In this document: positions 1-7,222 of the stretch, in pieces
Position numbering within the stretch: the stretch's first letter is position 1
Layout of the letters: each line of letters opens with the position of its first letter
Source of the DNA: Nanobdellota archaeon
Lineage (GTDB): Archaea; Nanobdellota; Nanobdellia; Pacearchaeales; GW2011-AR1
Length of the DNA: 26,543 nt
Reading direction: 5' to 3'
Assembly: GCA_022563455.1 (NCBI GenBank)
Contig: JADFNI010000008.1
Span: 1-26,543, forward strand
The notes under the pieces: generated by a model
Database searches by the model: none
The model's input: only the letters and a program-made list of their open reading frames with translations
What the model was told of the DNA's origin: nothing
Translations under genes and position numbers: made by a program

Positions 1-2
1 TT

Positions 3-158
3 TATGGTATATGTGAACGAGTTGGAATTAAGAACACCAAGTTTTTTGAAATTTGTTATACAGTTTTGATTGGAAAAAATAAGGGACCTAGGCTTGCTCC
101 TTTTATTAGATCTATTGGGCAAGAAAAAGTTATTAAACTACTTGATACAATAAAGTAG
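3..158 (+). CDS. lysS: C-terminal end of class I lysyl-tRNA synthetase (partial)
   Basis: The reading frame is open from the left edge and gives 51 residues before TAG. It contains the stretch VLIGKNKGPRLAPFIRSIG, followed by a short helix ending KLLDTIK. A GK-x2-GPR-x3-FI signature near the C-terminus is what I know from class I (archaeal/spirochaete) lysyl-tRNA synthetases, which charge tRNA-Lys in the cytoplasm. The catalytic domain (HIGH and KMSKS motifs) lies outside the window, so the call rests only on this tail. The next gene starts directly after the stop codon, suggesting co-transcription. Another class I synthetase with a similar helical anticodon-binding tail is possible. Confidence 0.6.
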   Translation, partial: YGICERVGIKNTKFFEICYTVLIGKNKGPRLAPFIRSIGQEKVIKLLDTIK

Positions 159-320
159 ATGGGACTAGTTAATAAAAGTTTGATTAGAAAATTTGTTGAC
201 TTGAATGTGTCGGATGAGGTCGAGCGAGAACTTGAAAAGAAGACTGAAGAACTTTTGAAGAATGCTGAAACCCGGGCTAAAGAGAATGGTAGACGAACGA
301 TTTTTGCTCGGGATCTTTAA
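159..320 (+). CDS. Short histone-fold protein (truncated alpha-3, face-to-face type)
   Basis: This 53-residue ORF begins with the ATG immediately after the preceding TAG. It reads as alpha-1 (about residues 5-13), loop 1 (DLNVSD), a long alpha-2 (about 20-43) and the loop-2 strand signature AKENGRRTIFARDL, which matches the histone-fold consensus (A..NGRKTI..DI). The protein stops right there, so the third helix of canonical 66-70 residue archaeal histones is essentially missing. Short histones of this build are known in archaea and bacteria (DUF1931-like, face-to-face histones) and bind DNA. Its fold is well supported; its DNA-binding mode is inferred. A weak TATA-like stretch at about 130-138 could give it its own leaderless transcript, but read-through from the upstream gene is as likely. 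Confidence 0.75.
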   Translation: MGLVNKSLIRKFVDLNVSDEVERELEKKTEELLKNAETRAKENGRRTIFARDL

Positions 321-328
321 TAGATATT

Positions 329-336
329 TTTATAAA
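329..336 (+). promoter_or_regulatory. TATA box for the 358 membrane protein gene
   Basis: TTTATAAA lies about 25 nt before the ATG at 358. At archaeal TATA-to-start spacing the transcript would begin at the start codon, so the mRNA is probably leaderless. Confidence 0.6.
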
Positions 337-357
337 TGAAATTGTTCATTTATTCTT

Positions 358-1137
358 ATGGTAAAAAGTGTGATATTTAATTCGTTATGGAATGATTCAA
401 TAGAATTTTTTAAGAAAAACTTTATGATGCTTTTTCTTATTGGAGTTTTATTTTACTTTTTGCCACGAGTTTATGTTGGTTATAATAATTTAATTCCTGA
501 ATTTGAATTTATTGGGGAACTGAGTATTCCTCAAATCCGAAATATGCTTCTTGCAGTTGCATCAACTTCTTTGTTTGCTAGTCTTTTGTTTGTAAGTGTT
601 GCTTATTCAATGAAATCTAAAAAGAAGAATGCTTCTGCTAAAGATGTTATAAATGGGGCGTCTAAATATTATTTGAAAGCAATTGGACTATCTATTGTTC
701 TTGCTATTGCCTTGTTCTTAATTTTTCTAGTCGTTGCTGTTCCGCTGCTATTGTTATTAGGAATTCTCATTGTAGAGAATCAACAACTTATATCCTTTTT
801 TGTTGTCTTGGCAGCAATCCCCGCATTGTACTTCCTTATACGATGGATATTTTCAACCTGTATCTTAGTGTTTGAAGATTCATTCATTATAGGTTCTGTG
901 AAGAAGAGTACGAAAATTGTTAAAGGTAGGTGGTGGGATGTTTTTTTTAAGATAGTTTTAATTGGACTTGTTATGGGACTTGTTAATTATATCTTATTGC
1001 TTGGAATAATTTTGTTTGAAGGAGCCGGATATACGAATAATTTATTTAATCTAATTTCAACTAATTTATTATCCACATTTACAACTCTGTTTGTATCAAT
1101 ATTTTTGATTAATTACTATTTGACTTTAAAGAAATAG
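358..1137 (+). CDS. Polytopic membrane protein, YciC/DUF975-like
   Basis: The 259-residue product has about six hydrophobic segments (roughly residues 22-40, 63-82, 107-137, 144-168, 198-222 and 238-256) separated by short basic loops such as MKSKKK. Around residues 172-195 an amphipathic stretch EDSFIIGSVKKSTKIVKGRW precedes the fifth helix. This arrangement (conserved acidic residue, S...S..I.KGRWW, then membrane helix) is typical of uncharacterised integral membrane families resembling YciC/DUF975 in bacteria and archaea. No catalytic motif is visible. The start is fixed by a TATA box 25 nt upstream. It converges on the msrAB gene with only five bases between stop codons. Specific function is unknown. 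Confidence 0.7.
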   Translation: MVKSVIFNSLWNDSIEFFKKNFMMLFLIGVLFYFLPRVYVGYNNLIPEFEFIGELSIPQIRNMLLAVASTSLFASLLFVSVAYSMKSKKKNASAKDVINGASKYYLKAIGLSIVLAIALFLIFLVVAVPLLLLLGILIVENQQLISFFVVLAAIPALYFLIRWIFSTCILVFEDSFIIGSVKKSTKIVKGRWWDVFFKIVLIGLVMGLVNYILLLGIILFEGAGYTNNLFNLISTNLLSTFTTLFVSIFLINYYLTLKK

Positions 1138-1138
1138 A

Positions 1139-1144
1139 TTTTTT
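1139..1144 (+). terminator. Oligo-T stretch after the membrane protein gene
   Basis: Six T residues directly follow the TAG and reach into the stop codon of the convergent msrAB gene. Archaeal RNA polymerase commonly terminates at such runs. The evidence is only the run and its place. Confidence 0.3.
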
Positions 1145-2285
1145 ATTCGAATAATTCTAGATATTCTTCGTACCCTTTTTCAACTAACTCTTCTTTTGAA
1201 ATGAAGTTCATGGCCGCAGAATTTATACAATATCGATCTCCTGAAGGTAAAGGGCCGTCATCAAATAAATGACCTAAATGAGCATCTCCATCTTTACTTC
1301 TAAGTTCTATTCTTGTCATAAAGAAGGACTTATCTATTTTTTCTACAACGTTTACCGGTTCTAAAGGTTTTGTGAAACTTGGCCATCCTGTTCCTGAAAC
1401 ATATTTATCTGTTGAAGAAAAAAGTGCTTCTCCTGATATTAAATCTACATAAATACCTTCTTCCTTGTTATCCCAGTATTCATTTTTGTAAGCCCTTTCA
1501 GTTCCGTCTTCTTGAGTTACCTTGTATTGTAATGGTGTTAATGATTCGATTATTTCTTCACGGGTCTTTTCACCTATTAGTTTTAGTTTTAGTTTTGAAA
1601 CGACATAATCTTTATCGTCTCCCCATTGCTCTTTAAGATATCTATCTCTTCCGGAGGCTGCTCTATAAAGAGTGTATCTAACGCCACTTGTTTCATGAAA
1701 ATCTTGATGGTAATCTTCTGCCACGTAAAATTCTTTTGCTGGAATTATTTGGGTTGCTATTGGAGAATCATAGAAGTTGCTAACTTCAAGTTTTCTTAGA
1801 GATTCTTCTGCTAGACTTTTTTGTTCTTCGTTATGATAAAAAATTGCCGAAGTATATTGATAACCTCTATCTACAAAAGAACCTTCTGCGTCGGTTGGGT
1901 CTATTTGTCTCCAGAAAATTTCCAATAAATCTTCGTAAGTTATAACTTTCGGATCGAAATACACTTGAACTGATTCTAAATGTTTTGTGGTTCCGCCTGA
2001 AACTTGTGAATAGGTAGGGTTTGCTATTGTTCCACCTGTGTATCCTGAAATAGCGCTATGAATCCCCTCGTATTTTTCATATGCGGCTTCTATGCACCAA
2101 AAACATCCTCCTGCAAAAGTTGCTAATTCTAAATCCTCCAAGTTTACAACAGAACTTTTAGTCTTTTCTAAAATAACTTGTTCTGCCCCCTCATACGAAC
2201 CTCTCATTAATGGAGAATCTGAGAAGAATAAAAATCCTAATAGAATTAAGGGGATTATTAAGAAAAAAACTAATTTTTTTACCAT
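1143..2285 (-). CDS. msrAB: Membrane-anchored methionine sulfoxide reductase MsrA-MsrB fusion
   Basis: The 380-residue protein joins both reductases that repair the S and R epimers of methionine sulfoxide. Residues 1-22 form a hydrophobic signal or signal-anchor with no lipobox, so the enzyme should face the cell exterior. The MsrA domain spans about 53-205 and has the GCFWC motif with catalytic Cys61, GYTGG and the DYHQDF segment. The MsrB domain spans about 250-362 with SGTGWPSF, HLGHLFDDGP and RYCINSAAMNF, where Cys353 is the catalytic residue. The two CxxC zinc pairs of many MsrB proteins are absent, so it is the zinc-free form. The linker (206-250) is lysine-rich. It stands alone, divergent from the nuclease-like gene at 2346. 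An extracytoplasmic Msr fits a cell coated with disulfide-rich proteins. The family call is secure; the reductant partner is not visible. Confidence 0.95.
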   Translation of the reverse strand: MVKKLVFFLIIPLILLGFLFFSDSPLMRGSYEGAEQVILEKTKSSVVNLEDLELATFAGGCFWCIEAAYEKYEGIHSAISGYTGGTIANPTYSQVSGGTTKHLESVQVYFDPKVITYEDLLEIFWRQIDPTDAEGSFVDRGYQYTSAIFYHNEEQKSLAEESLRKLEVSNFYDSPIATQIIPAKEFYVAEDYHQDFHETSGVRYTLYRAASGRDRYLKEQWGDDKDYVVSKLKLKLIGEKTREEIIESLTPLQYKVTQEDGTERAYKNEYWDNKEEGIYVDLISGEALFSSTDKYVSGTGWPSFTKPLEPVNVVEKIDKSFFMTRIELRSKDGDAHLGHLFDDGPLPSGDRYCINSAAMNFISKEELVEKGYEEYLELFE

Positions 2286-2302
2286 TATTTGATTTATCTC
2301 TT

Positions 2303-2315
2303 TTAATATATAAAG
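2303..2315 (-). promoter_or_regulatory. TATA box for msrAB
   Basis: On the minus strand the sequence reads CTTTATATATTAA, centred about 25 nt before the msrAB ATG at 2285. It abuts the divergent promoter at 2316-2324, so the two initiation complexes may compete. Confidence 0.55.
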
Positions 2316-2324
2316 TTTTATAAT
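2316..2324 (+). promoter_or_regulatory. TATA box for the nuclease-like gene at 2346
   Basis: TTTTATAAT is centred 25-26 nt before the ATG at 2346, predicting a leaderless mRNA. It lies back to back with the msrAB TATA box. Confidence 0.6.
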
Positions 2325-2345
2325 GCAGATTAAACAGATGTTCTT

Positions 2346-2909
2346 ATGGGAGTTAATGATGTTTACAAGGGAAAAAAGCTAAATAGGGATGATTTTCTTG
2401 AGCAAATAAGAAGAGCTAGTGATGAAGAATATAAAACTGAATGGGATGATTTTGGAAGAGTTGGCGAACAGAAAAAAAAGTCAAAGATGGAGAAGGGTGC
2501 TAAAAGTAAGGCTAGAGGTGGACAGTTTGAGCTTCGAGTTAGAAAAGACTTGGAGGAAAAAGGGTGGATAGTTGATAAATGGAGTAATAATCTTGATTTG
2601 GAGACTAAAGAAATTAGAGCAGCAAAGAAAAAATTTAATCCATTTTCTAAAGCTATGACTATTGGAACTGGTTTTCCAGATTTTGTTTGTTTTGAAAAAC
2701 GTGGAGATTTGTATAAAGTTATTGGAGTTGAAGTTAAAATGAATGGAACTCTTAGTCTTTTGGAAAAAAATAAATGTAAACTTTATTTGGAAAAGCAGAT
2801 ATTTAACGAGATCCTTATTGCTAAAAAAGCTAAAAAAATAAAGAAGAGTAATCGAGTCTTGATTGAATATATTTCTTTTAATGAAATTGAGGCTCGAATG
2901 AGAAAATGA
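2346..2909 (+). CDS. PD-(D/E)XK nuclease-like protein
   Basis: The 187-residue protein has a charged N-terminal region (1-56, rich in Lys and acidic residues) and then a compact domain. GGQFELRVRKDLEEKGW (58-74) supplies a conserved Glu62. TGFPDFVCF (108-116) supplies Asp112, and VIGVEVK (125-131) supplies Glu129 and Lys131. The spacing D-x16-E-x-K after an E-containing helix is the hallmark of the PD-(D/E)XK nuclease fold seen in VRR-NUC-like and Holliday-junction resolvase-like enzymes. A helix with Gln151 follows, as often in this superfamily. A soluble nucleic-acid enzyme is inferred; its substrate is unknown. Its stop overlaps the next ATG by four bases (ATGA). The intact catalytic set argues that it is active rather than a relic. 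Confidence 0.65.
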   Translation: MGVNDVYKGKKLNRDDFLEQIRRASDEEYKTEWDDFGRVGEQKKKSKMEKGAKSKARGGQFELRVRKDLEEKGWIVDKWSNNLDLETKEIRAAKKKFNPFSKAMTIGTGFPDFVCFEKRGDLYKVIGVEVKMNGTLSLLEKNKCKLYLEKQIFNEILIAKKAKKIKKSNRVLIEYISFNEIEARMRK

Positions 2910-3541
2910 AATATTTTTTTATTATTTTAATTCTTGCAACAATTGTAAGTTCTTTGGAAGTTGAAATAAACTGTCCGAAGGAGGTGGAAGTTGAAGAAGA
3001 ATTTAAATGTTCTTTCGAGATATTGGATTCTGCAGAGGTCTATGATGTTAAGATAGATATTACTAAAGATGGGAGTAGTGTTGCTAGAATCTTCGATCCT
3101 CAGAAGAATGATTGGAAAAGTGCTTATTATTATTTGAGTGAGTTTTCCGAGAGTGAAATTTTATTAAAAATTACTGAGGAAGGAAAATATAGTCCTTTAT
3201 TAAAACTTAGAAAAGGAAGCTTTAGAGAATCTGTTGGTTTTGATATTTTGGTTGGAGTTAGTTCCTCTTTCGAAGAAAAGATTGTAGAAGAAATAATTGA
3301 CGAAACTCAAGAAGAGGAAGCACTAAAAAATTTGAAGGAAAATAAAATTGTTCAACCGGAAAAAATAATACTCAAAAATGAACGATCTTTTGACGTTATT
3401 TCTCTTAACGCTGTTTTTGTTGAAGAAAATTCGACATTGATTTATGAATCTCGAGAGGCTCGCAATTTTAAGTATTTGCCCTATGTTTTTTCTTTATTTT
3501 TGGTTGTTGTTATTGTATTTTTATTGTGGGAGAAGTTTTAA
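2906..3541 (+). CDS. Single-pass exported protein with Ig-like domain
   Basis: The 211-residue product starts with a signal peptide (MKYFFIILILATIVSS, about 1-16). A beta-rich domain follows (about 18-118) with Cys23 and Cys35 placed as in a small Ig-like sandwich (INCP..VEVEEEFKCSF). Next come an acidic segment rich in Glu (122-150), a membrane helix (about 190-208) and only two or three terminal residues. It should therefore sit on the outer face of the membrane, held by its C-terminal helix. It is translationally coupled to the upstream nuclease-like gene through ATGA, although the two products act in different compartments. I do not recognise a specific family. Confidence 0.65.
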   Translation: MKYFFIILILATIVSSLEVEINCPKEVEVEEEFKCSFEILDSAEVYDVKIDITKDGSSVARIFDPQKNDWKSAYYYLSEFSESEILLKITEEGKYSPLLKLRKGSFRESVGFDILVGVSSSFEEKIVEEIIDETQEEEALKNLKENKIVQPEKIILKNERSFDVISLNAVFVEENSTLIYESREARNFKYLPYVFSLFLVVVIVFLLWEKF

Positions 3542-3543
3542 AA
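3536..3543 (+). promoter_or_regulatory. TATA box for the gene at 3566
   Basis: TTTTAAAA is centred about 26 nt before the ATG at 3566 and overlaps the stop codon of the preceding gene. It probably gives a leaderless transcript. Confidence 0.5.
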
Positions 3544-3565
3544 GGGATATACCTTATTTTAGATA

Positions 3566-4042
3566 ATGGTTAGAGCAATTATGATTATTGAGATTATGGG
3601 AAAGCCTGGAGCTTACGTTCGAGAAGCCTTGGAGAAACATGTTAAGAATCTTGATTCTTCTTCTGCAGTTGAGGTTCATTCAATAAAAATTAGTGATCCC
3701 AAAAAAATTGAGAGAGACAAGGAACATAGAAAGGAGGAAGCTGTTTTTACTTGTTTTGCAGAAGTAGATTTTGAAGTTGATACATTTAATATTCTTAGTG
3801 AAATTGTATTTGATTTCATGCCCTCTTCAATTGAGGTGACTAATCCCCATAAATTTAATATTGATGCGAATGAGATAACTGAACTTTTGAATAATATAGG
3901 TGGTCGACTTCATAGATATGATGAAATTGCAAAAATGGCTCATGCGAAGATTAAATATTTGGAAACTCAATTGAAACAGTTTGATGGAAAAGATGTTTCA
4001 AAGAAAAAAACTGCTAAGAAGAAAAAAACTTCTAAGAAGTAA
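3566..4042 (+). CDS. Conserved DPANN alpha/beta protein with lysine-rich tail
   Basis: The 158-residue protein is soluble. Residues 1-90 alternate strands and helices (VRAIMIIEIMGKPGAYV, EVHSIKISDPKKIE, FTCFAEVDFEVDT, VFDFMPSSIEV). Residues 92-138 look helical and may form a coiled coil (ITELLNNIGGRLHRYDEIAKM). The last 17 residues are mostly Lys with Ser and Thr (KKKTAKKKKTSKK), which suggests binding to nucleic acid. Proteins with the same MVRAIxIxExMGxP opening and FxPSxIE segment recur in DPANN genomes in my recollection, with no assigned function. The stop abuts the stop of the convergent gene at 4043 with no spacer. A role in nucleic-acid metabolism is only a guess. Confidence 0.6.
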   Translation: MVRAIMIIEIMGKPGAYVREALEKHVKNLDSSSAVEVHSIKISDPKKIERDKEHRKEEAVFTCFAEVDFEVDTFNILSEIVFDFMPSSIEVTNPHKFNIDANEITELLNNIGGRLHRYDEIAKMAHAKIKYLETQLKQFDGKDVSKKKTAKKKKTSKK

Positions 4043-5329
4043 TTAGGTTCTTTGAAGTCCACCCGAGATCCTTTTTGAGTAACTTTTGTCTTGTTCTTTT
4101 AATTTCTCGTCTGCTCCCATTGGTTTTGTTTTTTTAACTTTGCTATATACAGCGTATCCGATTAAAGCTAAGGCTGCAAAAATTAGTAAACCTAGAATCA
4201 AATTATTGTTACCTTCACTGTCTTCAATTATAACTTCTTCACAAGTTCCAATACAACAATAATCTCCCCCTTCTGCAAACCTTGCTTGACCGTTACAGTT
4301 TTCTGTTAGTTTACAGACAAGCCCTCCAAGATCGCTACATGTTTCAAAAGGCTCAACCAAATCACTTTCATTAGTCCCTTTAGGGAATACAAAAGCTTCT
4401 ATTGGAATTGTTATGTTGTATCTAACTTCGTTGGACAAGTAGGTTATTGTTAGAAACTCCTTAAAATATCCTTCCTCTTTTGAATTAAATGTTAAACTAA
4501 TATTTAAGGATTCTTGGATTCCTAATTCTTCTACTTCTATTTTTTCAACTTCTATTTTTTTTGAGCTACTTATGAATTTTAAATCTGTTAGATTGACATC
4601 TGCAAAATTGAAAAGTTCTATGTAGGAAATTTTTTCTTGATTAACAATTATTAAAAATTTCAAAAAACTTTTATCTAACCTAAGATCATTATTTGTTTTT
4701 ATTTCTGAATCTACCTTTGGGGTTCTAAAAATTGGGATTCTAAAAGTTTTGTATGTTTTTATTTCTAAAATTTCTAGAGGATCTGTTGATGTTGATTCAA
4801 TTAAATAATCATATGACTTACTTGGTTCAAGGCTTATCTCAAGATCCTTTATTGAAATATTTAATGTAGAATTTCCTACATTTCTAAGAACTAATGTTTT
4901 TTCTGAATTTATATCTATTAATGCAGGTCTTATTTCAAGGATGTTGTTAAGGATGTTGTTAAGTGTATTGTTTTTGATTATTGTAAAATTCTTTTCTAAT
5001 ACCTTTGAAGTTAAAATTCCATTTTCGTAATACTGTGTATCTATTTCTAATCTAAAATCTCCTGGCCTATTTGCGAAAATATAGAAGTAATGTGTTCCTT
5101 CATAAAATTTAATATCATATTCGAAAAAAGTCTCTCTTCTCCCCTTGTAGAATTTAATATTGCTCTTTAAAATTTCTTTTTCATATGTTTCATTAAAGTT
5201 GATGGTTCCGATGATTGGTTCTCCAGATAGAATATCTTCACTTGAAAAATTAATTACTGGGGAGCCACTGACTAATGGAAATAAAATTAATAACATTAAT
5301 AACATTAAAAATAATGGACCACTTCTCAT
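4043..5329 (-). CDS. Single-pass surface protein with cysteine module and cytoplasmic tail
   Basis: The 428-residue protein has a signal peptide (1-22, ending LVSG). A long Asn-glycosylation-rich beta ectodomain follows (about 24-325, with sequons such as NFSS, NFNE, NNTL, NSTLN, NISL). A six-cysteine module spans 331-363 with spacing C-x7-C-x5-C-x12-CC-x3-C, then a membrane helix (about 377-395) and a basic cytoplasmic tail of about 33 residues. The cysteine module is spaced exactly like one in the neighbour at 5360-7183. The ectodomain has the feel of repeated Ig/CARDB-like beta-sandwiches, but I see no diagnostic motif. Role: probably cell-envelope structure or adhesion; not recognised further. 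It has its own TATA box inside the 30-base gap. Confidence 0.7.
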   Translation of the reverse strand: MRSGPLFLMLLMLLILFPLVSGSPVINFSSEDILSGEPIIGTINFNETYEKEILKSNIKFYKGRRETFFEYDIKFYEGTHYFYIFANRPGDFRLEIDTQYYENGILTSKVLEKNFTIIKNNTLNNILNNILEIRPALIDINSEKTLVLRNVGNSTLNISIKDLEISLEPSKSYDYLIESTSTDPLEILEIKTYKTFRIPIFRTPKVDSEIKTNNDLRLDKSFLKFLIIVNQEKISYIELFNFADVNLTDLKFISSSKKIEVEKIEVEELGIQESLNISLTFNSKEEGYFKEFLTITYLSNEVRYNITIPIEAFVFPKGTNESDLVEPFETCSDLGGLVCKLTENCNGQARFAEGGDYCCIGTCEEVIIEDSEGNNNLILGLLIFAALALIGYAVYSKVKKTKPMGADEKLKEQDKSYSKRISGGLQRT

Positions 5330-5348
5330 AAATTGTTTAAATTTTTAA

Positions 5349-5360
5349 GATTAATAAATC
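5349..5360 (-). promoter_or_regulatory. TATA box for the 428-residue surface protein gene
   Basis: On the minus strand the sequence is GATTTATTAAT, centred about 26 nt before the ATG at 5329. It touches the stop codon of the upstream gene. Confidence 0.45.
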
Positions 5361-7183
5361 TAACTAGACATCTTGTTTAGTTTGGAGAAGGTGTCGGACA
5401 TTGCTTTATCCCTTCTTATCGGTGGTCTTCCCATTACTCGTGGTCTTCCCATTGGAGGTCTTCCTTGTGCTCTTCGAATACTGTAACCTTGTGGTGGCAT
5501 TCCAGGTCTTGTTGGTGGCATTCCTGGAGGACGAGATCCTCCTCTTGAATCAGATTTTTTCTTTCCTTTTCTCATTTTTGAGAACATTTCTTTTAATTTT
5601 CCTCTGTAAACATAACCTATCGCGATCATAACTGCAATTATCAAAGCTACTAAAACCCATATCCACCAGGCACCCTTGGCATCTACTGTGCTTTTTGTCT
5701 TGCAACAAATTTGAGATGCACTATTACATGAATATCCTGCATCTTCCTCTGAATCTGAGCAAGAGCTTTTGCAAGAATAGAAATATGATTCGCACACTGA
5801 TTCTTGAAGTTTTAATTCACAAGTTCCAGTGCAGCACGAATTAGAATCTGAAGATTCCCTTTCATTTCCTGAACAAAATTCATCCTCGTCGCAAATATCT
5901 CCATTGTATTCTTCACAAGTTCTTACGTTTTCACTAAGGCAGCAAGTAGTTGATAGTCCTGAGCAAAAAAAGTTATTTCCTATATCTTCGTTTGAGGGAC
6001 AGTCTGAATTTGGAATGCAAAAGTGTCCTGCTTGAACACAACGAACTGTGGAACTTCCACTGCTTGTTTTTCCGGATTTTCCTTCTAAAGCCCAAAGTGC
6101 CATTGCTGTATCTAACACACCATCTCCCCAACATCCTGAAGACTTTTGTTGGAATAAAAGCCAATCTTTTGCTTTAGATACTTGTTCTGAGGATGAAGCT
6201 CCTTCGAGAGCTATTAATGCTAAACTCGTGTCGTAAAATTTATCGTAAGCAGTATTTGGAGCTTCCCAGAAATTTCCTAGTCTTTGAATTGAAACTAATT
6301 GGTTTGCATAATCTTCATAGTTTGTTATCATGTATACGAATGCTTCAGGTAAATATCTTTTGTTTGAATCTGCTAAGGATATTATATATGGGATATATTC
6401 GTCTACTGTATGACCTGTTCGAAGAAGTGCTTCGGTGGCCCAAATGGTTCCTTCATAGTCACAAGAATTAGATCCAAAACATTTTGAATCTACTTGGACA
6501 GTAGTTGTACCTGCTGCTGGTGCTGAAGAAGTTCCCTCTAAAACGTATATGGTTGGAGAATTGGAATTTTTGTAAAGAAGGGTTGTTATAAAATCTTCAT
6601 CACAAGAGACTTTGAATTCCACCCCATAGCAATCATTGTCTATTTTTAACCAAAAACTTGATTGGGAACGAGATAAACAGGAGCCAGCATTTCTGTCAAT
6701 TTTTTTATTTGAGCCTATGTTTATTCTGTTGTCTTTACCATTATACTGGATGTTACATTCTGTTGCGACCTTTGAATCTTGTTCTAAGTACCATATTAAA
6801 CCTGTAGGAGTTCTAGTTTGTGTCATTAACCAAGCGACTTCTGTATCTGTGTTTTCTCCTGCATGGTCCAGAGCTATTATTGCAAGAGCTGTATCTCTTA
6901 CTGCCTTCTCGCCACTTCCCCAATGATTATTGTCTAGTCGTGTGTTTTCTAGTCTATTAACACAATCATCAAAAATATTGTCAGGAGTTGCAAGAATTGT
7001 TAATGCAGTTTCTTGAACACTTAAATCATTACAATTATTTGCTTTTTCCTCTAGACATATGAAACCTTTTTCTATTTTTGAATCTCTGTCTGTCACAGAA
7101 GTTGTGTGATTCTCTGCTAAAACGATACTAGTTAAGCTTAATACTAACAGGAGGATAAACAAATTTGCACCTAGTTTTTTCAT
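5360..7183 (-). CDS. Surface protein with alpha/alpha-toroid-like repeats, three cysteine modules and Pro/Arg tail
   Basis: The 607-residue protein has a signal peptide (1-23). Helical repeats resemble terpenoid-cyclase/prenyltransferase toroids: about 53-110 (VRDTALAIIALDHAG) and 245-371 (FYDTSLALIALEGA and GCWGDGVLDTAMALWALEG). A Cys-containing beta insert lies at about 140-240. Three cysteine modules follow: 382-415 and 464-494 share a C-x6-C ... C-x6-CC pattern, and 423-455 is C-x7-C-x5-C-x12-CC-x3-C. A membrane helix (about 504-526) leads to a basic cytoplasmic tail (530-607) rich in Pro, Arg, Gly and Met. Such toroids bind peptides or carbohydrates when no catalytic residues are present, and none of the acidic terpene-cyclase motifs are visible. 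It is probably a surface receptor or scaffold; the ligand is unknown. A TATA box 26 nt upstream fixes the start. Confidence 0.75.
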   Translation of the reverse strand: MKKLGANLFILLLVLSLTSIVLAENHTTSVTDRDSKIEKGFICLEEKANNCNDLSVQETALTILATPDNIFDDCVNRLENTRLDNNHWGSGEKAVRDTALAIIALDHAGENTDTEVAWLMTQTRTPTGLIWYLEQDSKVATECNIQYNGKDNRINIGSNKKIDRNAGSCLSRSQSSFWLKIDNDCYGVEFKVSCDEDFITTLLYKNSNSPTIYVLEGTSSAPAAGTTTVQVDSKCFGSNSCDYEGTIWATEALLRTGHTVDEYIPYIISLADSNKRYLPEAFVYMITNYEDYANQLVSIQRLGNFWEAPNTAYDKFYDTSLALIALEGASSSEQVSKAKDWLLFQQKSSGCWGDGVLDTAMALWALEGKSGKTSSGSSTVRCVQAGHFCIPNSDCPSNEDIGNNFFCSGLSTTCCLSENVRTCEEYNGDICDEDEFCSGNERESSDSNSCCTGTCELKLQESVCESYFYSCKSSCSDSEEDAGYSCNSASQICCKTKSTVDAKGAWWIWVLVALIIAVMIAIGYVYRGKLKEMFSKMRKGKKKSDSRGGSRPPGMPPTRPGMPPQGYSIRRAQGRPPMGRPRVMGRPPIRRDKAMSDTFSKLNKMSS

Positions 7184-7204
7184 TAAAGAATTAAAGTAAT
7201 CTTG

Positions 7205-7213
7205 TTTATAAAT
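7205..7213 (-). promoter_or_regulatory. TATA box for the toroid surface protein gene
   Basis: On the minus strand TTTATAAAC is centred about 26 nt before the ATG at 7183. The upstream primase gene ends at 7223, so it lies in a 39-base gap. Confidence 0.6.
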
Positions 7214-7222
7214 ATTGTTAAA

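Noticed and set aside
5973..6471. Several small ORFs inside the toroid surface protein gene
   Set aside because: They are shadows in other frames or on the other strand of a gene with signal peptide, repeats and cysteine modules all in frame.
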